The position numbers and the translations under genes were made by a program. The notes under the pieces are model-generated. The model was not told the origin of the DNA. It made no database searches and worked only from the letters and a program-made list of their open reading frames with translations. This document shows positions 10,114 through 17,293 of a stretch of 18,115 bases of DNA, piece by piece. How positions within the stretch are numbered: position 1 is the stretch's first letter; every line of letters starts with the position of its first letter. Source of the stretch: Thalassiosira profunda (taxonomy: Eukaryota > Bacillariophyta > Thalassiosirophyceae > Thalassiosirales > Thalassiosiraceae); contig JALLAP010000154.1 of the NCBI GenBank assembly GCA_036939355.1, forward strand, positions 1 to 18,115, given 5' to 3'.

Positions 10114-10357
10114 GTTGATCCTTTGAGTTGGGCTGAAGCGATGCAGGTGCTATGAGCTCGAGCAAGGCAGGTAGGTGTGGATGGCGTGGATGCAATGGAA
10201 TGAGGAGGAGGAGAGGAGGAGGAGGCGCTTTGCCGGATTGTTGCGGATGGAAAACATCGCGAGCATCGCAACAAAGAATCTCCCTCCGTCCCTGCTCACA
10301 TCACCCTCACCCACACCCACACTCTCCGCGCGCGCCGCCGCCTCCGCCTCAGCAGCC

Positions 10358-11194
10358 ATGACGCCTCCCCGTCGCGCCGCCGTCGCCGCCCTCGCGTGGG
10401 CTGCGGCCTCGGCCGGTGCTCTCCCGGCGTCGGCGTATGTGCCGCCCAGTTTGGGAATTTCCGGGCGCCGCTGGGCCATCGGTGCACATGATGTGTCACC
10501 TCGCGGAGGCGATGTGTTGTCGAGCTCACATCGGCACACATCACCTCGGCGTGTTGCATCGTTCCTCGATCTGTCAACCAGCCCGAATCAACAGCGCTTC
10601 CTGACTGCACTCTTCGCCTCGGCCGACGACGTGTCGGCGACGGCATCCTTTGACGAGACGGCATTCGAATCCGACCGCCTCTCGAAAGACGCAAAAGCGA
10701 TGGACGAGATGAAGGAGAAGGCGAAGGAGCAATACGCAGCTTTGCGCACCCCGTGGAAGTGGCGGATACGCAAGGCCGTCTGGGATTACTTGGAGGCGAA
10801 GGACCTCGCCCTATTTCCGCGGCCGGTGCATCATAGAATCCCCAATTTTGTAGGAGCCGACGAGGCGGCGGAGCGGATGGCGACGCTGCCCGAGTTTGAG
10901 GCGGCTCAGATGGTGAAGGTCAATCCCGACACCCCGCAGAGACGGGTGCGGCATTTGGTATTGGAAAACGGCAAGACGCTGCTGACGCCGCAGCCGCGGC
11001 TGCGCACCGGTTTCTTCTCGACGCTGAAACACGGCACCGACGCCATCCCGCACGATGTGCCCATCGAGGCTCTGACGTCGTCGAAGGGAGCGGCCAAGCA
11101 TGGTACCCCCATCACACTGTACGAAAAGTACACCGTCGATGCCTTGTTCTTGGACTTCGAGACGACGCCGAGCTACCAGAGGATCCCATTGTGA
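10358..11194 (+). CDS. N-terminal half of plastid-targeted COG0212 / 5-FCL-like protein, interrupted
   Basis: COG0212 proteins are paralogues of 5-formyltetrahydrofolate cyclo-ligase. As I recall, they have been linked to thiamin rather than folate metabolism. The ATG at 10358 (GCAGCCATGA) opens a presequence, with signal peptide RRAAVAALAWAAASAGALP and then ASA-Y-VPP, a Y variant of the diatom ASAF plastid motif. The family part starts at WKWRIRKAVWDYLEAKDLA and continues through FPRPVHHRIPNFVGADEAA, VKVNPDTPQRRVRHLVLENG and LLTPQPRLRTGFFSTL to LYEKYTVD. Family similarity ends at about 11143. The frame then runs through foreign sequence to a TGA at 11192-11194 (278 aa as it stands). The missing second half is at 15062-15643 on the same strand. 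Upstream in-frame codons to 10175 are probably untranslated leader. The start is divergent from the coiled-coil gene, 244 bp away. As assembled, the protein lacks its C-terminal half and should not fold normally. Confidence 0.85.
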   Translation: MTPPRRAAVAALAWAAASAGALPASAYVPPSLGISGRRWAIGAHDVSPRGGDVLSSSHRHTSPRRVASFLDLSTSPNQQRFLTALFASADDVSATASFDETAFESDRLSKDAKAMDEMKEKAKEQYAALRTPWKWRIRKAVWDYLEAKDLALFPRPVHHRIPNFVGADEAAERMATLPEFEAAQMVKVNPDTPQRRVRHLVLENGKTLLTPQPRLRTGFFSTLKHGTDAIPHDVPIEALTSSKGAAKHGTPITLYEKYTVDALFLDFETTPSYQRIPL

Positions 11195-11750
11195 CGCTCT
11201 CGCCGGAAGCCCGGACGTACTTCGACCTCGATCCAAACGCTCCGCCGAACGAGTCCGAGCTCAAGTACCCTCCACCTTTGAAGGCTCTGTTATCGGGTGC
11301 GCGGGGATCGCTCCGCCGGGGACGGCTGGGCCCGTATCCTCTGGCCAATGTGGAGTGTCAGATCGTCGAGGTGGACTCGGAATTGTCGAACCCCGACCAA
11401 TTGCCTGGGGCGTTGCGCGCCGCGGCGGCCAACGCTGTGGCCGTCCTTTTGGAATCGCTCGCAGAGGAAGGGCGGATGTCCGTGCTCGAGCCCCGGATGA
11501 GTGTGGAGGTATCAGTTCCAACGGGGAGAGTGGGCGATGTGCCCTCCGACCTGACGGGGCGCAGAGGAACCGTGGACGACGTTCTGGCAACCGACGAGGG
11601 TGGAAGCGACCATGCCAAATCGGTTGTCGAGGCAGAGGTGCCGCTGGTGGAAATCCTTGGCTACGTGGCTACGCCAACAGCATGAAGAGTCTCACAGGCG
11701 GCGAGGGTGCCTTCTCGGCCGAGTACAGGGGCCACGGATTGGATTGGTAA
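11144..11750 (+). pseudogene. EF-G-family C-terminal fragment (domains IV-V), 5'-truncated and frameshifted
   Basis: This encodes the last part of a translational GTPase of the EF-G family. It is most like mitochondrial EF-G2 (GFM2, ribosome-recycling GTPase), but plastid EF-G or EFG1 cannot be excluded. Recognisable blocks are LKALLSGARGSLRRGRLGPY (domain IV helix), LEPRMSVEVSVP, DLTGRRGTVDDVL, AEVPLVEILGY and SLTGGEGAFSAEY. The GTPase domain and domains II-III are absent: upstream is the interrupted COG0212 gene with no start codon of its own. The main frame (from about 11144, phase of 11191) ends early at the TGA at 11683-11685. The real tail YANSMKSLTGGEGAF lies in the next frame to the TAA at 11748. 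The cause is an 8-bp near-perfect tandem repeat, ggctacgt then ggctacgc, at about 11659-11674. Counting one unit restores LGYANSMKS. Truncation plus frameshift suggests a dead copy, if the assembly is right. Confidence 0.75.
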
Positions 11751-11783
11751 GCAGTGTGTTGGGGGATTGTGCGTTGATTTCTT

Positions 11784-11815
11784 TCTCATCATCTCATCTC
11801 ATCATCTCGTCATCT
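11784..11815 (+). repeat. TCATC-rich microsatellite
   Basis: An imperfect run of TCATC/TCTCATC units lies in the 189-bp convergent spacer between the EF-G fragment and the BRCT gene. It may fall in a 3' untranslated region. No gene is visible in the spacer. Confidence 0.6.
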
Positions 11816-11939
11816 GCAAACTTGACACTCTGATCTATAGTAGATGAATCAATCAAACTACGCTGTACAATCAACATACAATTAGCACATCAACGATCTG
11901 GAACGCTCGTTTCGTGCTGGTCTACACCTTCGGCGTGCT

Positions 11940-14490
11940 CTACTTCTTCTTGGCAAAGAACGTGTTCAGAGTCGCCTGGTGTGTCTTCTTCTTCTTGGAC
12001 TGGTGCTCTGACTTGGAGACGGAGGACACGGAGGTGTTGGGCACTTGGTTGTTCGACAACGGACGCTTCTTCGTCGAGGTGTTGTTGGCTGCAGCGCCGG
12101 ACGACTTGGAGGCAGAGGTGTTGGCCGCGGCGCCTGCTTTGGACACGGGACCGAGCTTCTCGGTGGGAACGGACTTGTTGGCCTTGCCGGGCGCCGCGCT
12201 GGACGACATCTTGGGCGCCGGGACGGACGTCTTGGCGTTGCCGGGCGAGGTGGCCGGCGAGGCGGCCTTGCCGGGCGCCGCGCTGGACGACTTCTTGGGA
12301 TCCGGGACGGACGTCTTGGCGTTGCCGGGCGAGGTGGCCTTGCCGGGCGCCATGCTGGACGACTTCTGGGGCGCCCGGACGAATGGCTGGGCGTTACCGG
12401 GCGAGGTGGCCTTGCCGGGCGCCATGCTGGACGACTTCTGGGGCGCCGGGACGAACGGCTGGGCGTTACCGGGCGAGGTGGTTCCGCTTTTCGACTTCTT
12501 TGTGGAAAGCTTGGTCGTTTTGGAGGTGGCGCCCTTCATCAAGGCCATGAGATCGGCGCCTTGCATAATCGGGATGCCCCTATCTCGAGCTTTGAGTTCT
12601 TTCCCTGAAAGCTTGACGCCGGGCTTGCCGAACACCACGAGAAGAGTTGTCTCTGCGGTGACGTTGTCGATGTATTTTTCGGCCCCGAGCTTTACTGCAA
12701 GCTCTCCGAGTTGCTTCACGGTCGCGTTGGATGGACGTCCAGTGAAAGTAATCACAGCATCAACAACTGTGTCGAGCTCAACCTTCGCCGGCACGGTGTC
12801 AGGTATCTGGTCTGGTTCGCGAGGCTTGGCAGACCTCGCATTCGGCTTCGGTTTGGGAGCGCCCGCTTTGCTTCCCGCGAGAAACTTATCCATGGTGGAC
12901 TGGCTAGCATCCTCGGGGGCATCCTGCACTCAGAAGCAAACGGAGGAGTCAAAGCGAGCCAACGAGTGTTGAAGCAAAAGAGGTAACGCTCACCTCAATC
13001 TGCGCGCCATGCCAAGCCGCCAGCGGGCGGAATTTTTCGTATCCAGACCAGAGACGTCCCATCATGAAGAGAGGCATGCTTGAACTCCAGAAGAATCGGC
13101 CATCAGCGACAGTGGTAAGCGCCCCAATCCATACGACAACACAGCAGGCGGCGTGGTGGTATTTCACCGAGTAATTTCCTCGGTGATACGTCGCGTCTTC
13201 GGTGTGGTTGGGCAAATCAATGGCGTTGCAGTGCCCCTGGAGCTTCTCCTCGGAGCAACAGGCATCATCTGGAGTGGTTGCTCCGGTCACGATAAATGTA
13301 GCAAGATGGATCGATGGCCCTCCTTTCTTGCCCTTGGCTCGGAGCTTCTCGATTTCCTTGCCAGGGTCGGCGTCGGGGCCGAAGACGTGGGCCTCAAAAT
13401 CCTCGTTTCGGGCCAGTGCTCGCCCTTGCTTGTTGACAATTAGGGCGGAGCTCGTGTCGTGAATTTTGCGGGTATCTTCGTTTTTGACGATCTGGAAGTC
13501 GTCTGTGCCAACAGGCTTCAAAGATACCTTGTTGACGGAGACGAGGTCGGCGTTGCGATCGGCCAAGGCGATGATTTGCACTCCTAGTTTGTGGGCGGTA
13601 TCCTTCTCGGTAGCCGTCAATTGATGAACACCGGCCTTCAGAGCCCGTTTCTGCAACTCTGCCTCCTCCATCTCCCGCCTGGCGCGTTCGTTCGCGTGTT
13701 TTTTCTCGTTCATGGTAGATCGAGCGTCGTCAAACGCGGCGGCTGCTTTCGCGAACTCGTCGGGATGCATGTCCCTGGCGTCCTTGATGACCAATAAGGG
13801 ATGAACATTTCTCGGCGTGCTCTTTGCTAGAATGCTCACCGAGATGAAAGGTGCATAGAGGTACGGACTGCTGCTGGTCGCGTCATAGTGAGGGTTCTCC
13901 ACCCCGCCGAGACGTGCGTCGTAGTAAAGAGTCCAGGCCTCAACGACGCATCCCCAGCAAACGCAGGGGGATTCGAGGTTCAGGTTGTAGAACGGAGAAT
14001 TCACCGAACCGCAGACGGGGCACTGTGTAATATTGGAACGCTTGACTTCGTTTGCGACCGTGGCCTTGGCGAGCCGGTCGCCCAACTTTGCTTCGACCAA
14101 AGCGGCTTTGTGGACGAGATCGTCCGGGGTGAGGTCCCACTTGCCAATGGCGAGGATGGAGTTCATGGGGCCAGCCGCCTTGCCGTTCCAGCGGGGCTGT
14201 GCTTGAGGAGTCGGCGGGACCCAGATCGTGAGGAACTCGAGCTCGAAGAGAGCATGGCTGGCGCCGCTGCGCAACTTCTTGCCGTAGTAGGGGTTGGGAA
14301 CGAGCACCTTGCCCGTCTTGCCGGCGATCAGCGCCTTGAAGTAATCCAACAGGCAGCTGTAGCACCAGCTGGGGATGCCGTCCCCTCTGAGGCCCGCTAC
14401 CAAGGGCCCCCGTATCTTCTTCTCCGGGTCGGCGCCTTTTCCGCTCTCTTTCCTCCCATTGCCGCGGCAGCGATCGCAGTCACACGCCAT
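11940..14490 (-). CDS. BRCT-domain protein with two PIP-box-like motifs, 2 exons
   Basis: An 826-aa protein not matched to a named family. Exon 1 is 14490-12994, the intron is 12993-12924 (GTGAGC...GCAG, phase 0), and exon 2 is 12923-11940. The start MACDCDRCRG has purine -3 and G +4; an in-frame ATG at 14622 would add 44 unconvincing residues. The N-terminal half is Cys-rich, with possible zinc pairs CDCDRC, CYSC, CPVC and CVCWGC. It also has a charged helix (about 270-305) and a His/Cys-rich stretch before residue 500. Residues 507-514, QSTMDKFL, resemble a PIP box. A BRCT domain spans about 552-628 (VVDAVITFTG ... LKARDRGIPIMQGADLMALM). Four Pro/Ser/Lys repeats follow, then a Lys-rich tail with a perfect PIP box QATLNTFF (815-822) four residues from the end. 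This suggests a nuclear PCNA-associated replication or repair factor. The role is inference. Confidence 0.8.
12181..12480 (-). repeat. Four tandem 72-bp coding repeats
   Basis: The units start at 12181 (84 bp, with a 12-bp insertion), 12265, 12337 and 12409 (72 bp each). They encode 24-aa repeats of the form TSPGNAxxxVPxPxKSSSxA in the linker between the BRCT domain and the C-terminal PIP box. The pairs 12181/12265 and 12337/12409 are more alike within than between, which suggests a two-unit duplication. Length is a multiple of 3, so copy-number change would keep the frame. Confidence 0.9.
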
Positions 14491-15061
14491 TTCTCGTGGC
14501 TGAGCGGGCAGGAGGGCTGGGTGCGTCGAGCCGAGAGAGGCAGGTTGCCGGTTGGGCGGCTGCGTCGTGCTTTGGATTGGCAAGCAACGAGTGCATAAAT
14601 TGTGCACGTGATGTGCATGCACTGCATTTGCAACGGCGGCAGCGCCTTGCAGCCGCTACATTGCGCGTTCTGCAACGGCCATCGCGCGTTTGAATCTCCG
14701 CCATGCAATCTTGGCCTCCTCTGAGCAGTGAGACACGAGAATCCTGCATAGGACACGTGGGCGCGGTATCCAGAGCACAGGCTGAAGGAAGGTCTTGGGT
14801 GCCCTGTGCACTGATCTGTGCGGTTTTTAATGTCTCAGAAACGACGTGGGCCTTTCGTTGCAAAGCGACATCTTGGGCGTCTTGGGCCTAAGTATTATGT
14901 GCGTGGCGAAGCGAATGTTCCTCTCGATTCCTGTGCACTTTTACACGCCCGGGTATCCAACCTACTTTTCGGCCCTGCAGTTGGCCCAAGACATCACTGA
15001 GACACATCTCAATACTGCACAGCCCGAGGGGATCCCACGCCGCAGGCGCCGTGGGGGAAGC
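14491..15061. other. Upstream region of the BRCT gene, with an open leader before the COG0212 C-half
   Basis: About 570 bp without a recognisable gene. It should hold the 5' leader and promoter of the BRCT gene (-). Two CACGTG palindromes lie at 14605-14610 and 14754-14759; this core binds bHLH or bZIP factors in many eukaryotes, but here it is only a sequence match. From 14831 a plus-strand frame is open and runs directly into the COG0212 C-terminal half. Its first 77 codons do not look like that family (for example VHFYTPGYPTYFSALQLAQD). Confidence 0.4.
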
Positions 15062-15643
15062 CTGGTCGTGGTGGGGAGCACGGCCGTCTGCCCCAATACC
15101 GGGGCGAGAGTGGGAAAGGGCGAGGGGTTCGCCGAGCTGGAGTGGGGGATACTGTCGCAGCAGGGGAATTTGGATGCGAGCAAGGTGCTGGTTGTGACGA
15201 CGGTGCATGACTGCCAGGTGTTCGACGGCGGGATAGAAGAGCCGTGGAAGAGCTTGATGAACGATCTGCGCGAGGAAGGGGATACCGTCGAAGCGGGTGG
15301 CGCCGAAACTCCGTTTGGCACGCTCACGCAGCACGACGTTCCGGTGGATCTGATAATCACGCCCACGCGTATCATCCGCGTGCCGAACCGCCTGCCGAAG
15401 CCATCGGGCGTGTACTGGGATCTTCTCTCGCCGCAAAAGCTGGCGCAGATTCGAGTGCTGCAAGAGCTGAAGAAGCGGACCGAAGCGGAGCTCGGTGAGA
15501 CGCTGCCCAGCGGACCGGACGAAGTGTTGCCACCCACAGCGTCGAGGAAGGGCCGGGGCGGTCGCGGCCGGGGCGGGAGGGGCAGAGGTGGCAGGAGCGG
15601 TAGAGGCAGAGGCAGAGGTGGTGGTAGAGCTGGGAGGAGCTGA
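15062..15643 (+). CDS. C-terminal half of the interrupted COG0212 / 5-FCL-like gene, with RGG tail
   Basis: This starts where the 10358-11143 half stops in the family alignment. It opens with LVVVGSTAV, then GARVGKGEGFAELEWGIL, VVTTVHDCQVFD, HDVPVDLIITPTRIIRVPNR, KPSGVYWDLLSPQKLAQIRV and LPSGPDEVLPPTA. The last is the usual family C-terminus. There is a diatom-specific insert of about 35 residues after HDCQVFD. Beyond the family end is a tail of about 30 residues of RG, GRG and RGG repeats to the TGA at 15641-15643. The frame is open from 14831, so an unrelated leader of up to 77 codons could be translated with it (a GTG at 14846; the first ATG is at 14897). No plastid presequence or good start is present. 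As assembled, this half could make protein only from a cryptic start. Confidence 0.82.
   Translation: MVVVGSTAVCPNTGARVGKGEGFAELEWGILSQQGNLDASKVLVVTTVHDCQVFDGGIEEPWKSLMNDLREEGDTVEAGGAETPFGTLTQHDVPVDLIITPTRIIRVPNRLPKPSGVYWDLLSPQKLAQIRVLQELKKRTEAELGETLPSGPDEVLPPTASRKGRGGRGRGGRGRGGRSGRGRGRGGGRAGRS
15551..15640 (+). repeat. Arg-Gly repeat-coding tract
   Basis: A GGN/CGN/AGA-rich run encoding about 30 residues of RG and RGG repeats at the C-terminus of the COG0212 half. RGG tails are common RNA-binding and methylation sites. The tract is low-complexity and may vary in length between alleles. Confidence 0.8.
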
Positions 15644-16035
15644 GGATTAACCAAACAGTGCGGCAAGTCGAAAGAGGAAAGAGACGTCAACGTTTGGCAA
15701 GGCTTCTCCCCAGCCACATTATCTAGACTGCAGGCGCGAGGAGCTGAAACACCGCAGGGACACACTCCTGTGTGCGCAGTCGACACAACAGCAGCGTCAT
15801 TGTTAAGTGAGGTTTCCACATGATGTTTGCAATCCCACGCTCGATTTCATCAGACTCAAAACACATGGATAGCAAACAAGTCTGACACTGCGAGCTCATT
15901 CTCTCGACGCCGCCCCTAACAGCATTGCCCTCGCCTGCACCAAGCCTCTCCATCACCTGCACCGCCTGCACCACCCGCACCGCTCCCTTCCTCGCAATAG
16001 CCATCTCCTTCGTCCCTCGATCGACGCCAGCGACG
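15644..16035. other. Intergenic region upstream of the DUF6824 gene
   Basis: 392 bp between two plus-strand genes, AT-richer at the left and a C-rich pyrimidine tract from about 15930 to the start codon. The tract probably lies in the 5' untranslated region. The frame upstream of 16036 is open to 15925 but has no ATG. No RNA gene or clear promoter element was seen. Confidence 0.4.
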
Positions 16036-17037
16036 ATGCATCCCACCTACAATCCTTCCGCCGCCGCCAGTCGCCCCGGCCCTCCGGACGTCGCCATGGA
16101 CGGCAGGAACCAGCACCCCCACGCCAGCTGGGCCGACACCCACGGCCAGCTCGACTACTTCGCCTCTGCCGGCTACGGCCAGGGCGACAACATCTACAAC
16201 ACCGCCCTCACTCCCGGCGGCACCTTCGTCGCCATCTCGCCCGTCCGGAGGTCCAATCCCGCCAATGCTGCCTCCGTGCCGACGGCCGTCTCCTTCCCCA
16301 GCGCTGGAGCGCAGAGCTATCCCACCCAGGAGCTGAACCGCTCCTCGTTCCATCCCGTCCCGTCGCCTCCCACGAGCGGCTTCCCTCAGGCTCCTCCTCT
16401 TCCTCCTCCCAATCTCGACATCCTCGCGGGCGTCGCATCGGGGGCGACGGGATTGACGCAGGACGTCCTGGACAGCTTCGAGATCGACGGCGCCGACGCC
16501 GCTCCCCGCTCCGGCGCCGGACTCAAGACGGAGGGGCTCGGCGTGCAGCACTACAACGCGCACAGCGCCTCGCCCCCGACCAGGGTCTCCACCAGTCCCT
16601 GCACGACGAGCAAAGCGCGGGCCAAAAAGAAGGCCAAGGGCAAGGCCAAGAAGGGCGCCTCCATCCGCGTCACTTCCCTCGACATCCTGCGCGGGCGCGG
16701 CGGCCACACCAACCGGCACGCCGGCAACCAGCGGTTCCGCGACGAGGCGCGGGCGATGCGGGGCGAGTACCGCGACAAGAACACTAGCCGGACGGAGAAG
16801 TGAGTCTGCACACTCTGTCTCCAGCTCTCGCTCCGATGCTTCTGTATCTCACTGTTTCTTATCTCGGCTTGCCTTGGCTTCCATCGCAGGTTGGCGCTGT
16901 CGAAGGCGCTCGTCCGGAGGGTCGAGGAGTACGGGGGGCGGTTCCTCGAGAAGAAGGACGGCAAGTGGTGTGTCATGGGCTATGAGGACTCTCGGAAGAA
17001 GGCCTCGCAGGTGCTGCGGGAGGAGAAGTGGAATTAG
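16036..17037 (+). CDS. DUF6824-domain protein, putative diatom nuclear regulator, 2 exons
   Basis: A 303-aa protein. Exons are 16036-16799 and 16890-17037; the intron 16800-16889 is GTGAGT...GCAG in phase 2. Residues 1-185 are low-complexity, rich in Pro, Ser and Ala, as in transcription-factor activation regions. A polybasic stretch KARAKKKAKGKAKKG (about 195-209) is a likely nuclear localisation signal. The domain starts at D216: DILRGRGGHTNRHAGNQRFR, then RTEKLALSKALVRRVEEYGG, RFLEKKDGKWCVMGYEDSRK and KASQVLREEK. This is the DUF6824 pattern, a family I know as abundant in diatoms, without a settled biochemical function. The exon junction falls inside the domain and splicing is needed to complete it. 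The ATG at 16036 is the first in the frame. The 3' flank of about 250 bp to the next stop is non-coding. Confidence 0.85.
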
Positions 17038-17293
17038 GCGGGCTGTGGCTCGACGCACTAGTCGTGGCGATTCTGCTCGAAGAAGCAAGTGCTCGCCTGA
17101 CACTGGAGGCGCTCTACCAGAGGCATCATTCCTCGCTTGGCAGAGATACATAACTGTTTAGTTCATATCATCAAGAAACAATGAGCCGAGGTGCCTTATC
17201 ATCAGAACGATATCTACTTGTCTACTGAGCTCGCACAGGTGGAGATCAAAGTATCTGTCTCGACCAGCCTCTGCTCGTTTCAAGCAGAGACTT

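Noticed and set aside
11981..12972. Long plus-strand frames opposite the BRCT gene
   Set aside because: They mirror the 72-bp repeats as Trp/Arg- or Gly/Arg-rich strings; the minus strand has the BRCT and PIP motifs.
12949..14622. Start of the BRCT gene at the ATG at 14622
   Set aside because: The added 44 residues look like untranslated leader (His/Thr/Pro-rich); the ATG at 14490 has a better context.
14818..15000. Small plus-strand frame with MSQKRRGPFVAKRH
   Set aside because: Short, no recognised family, and ends at a stop before the COG0212 part. Could be a remnant, but nothing supports it.
11180..15039. Shared ggatccca near both edges of the inserted segment as a target-site duplication
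   Set aside because: It lies about 40 bp inside the left edge and about 25 bp inside the right edge, so it does not flank the segment; probably chance.
11144..15061. The 3.9-kb segment as an ordinary intron of the COG0212 gene
   Set aside because: No GT donor at the edge of family similarity, other introns here are 67-146 nt, and it carries a foreign gene fragment and a full gene. Not fully excluded without RNA data.
15916..16719. 267-codon minus-strand frame opposite the DUF6824 gene
   Set aside because: Gly/Arg/Val-rich shadow; the plus strand has the domain and the splice sites.
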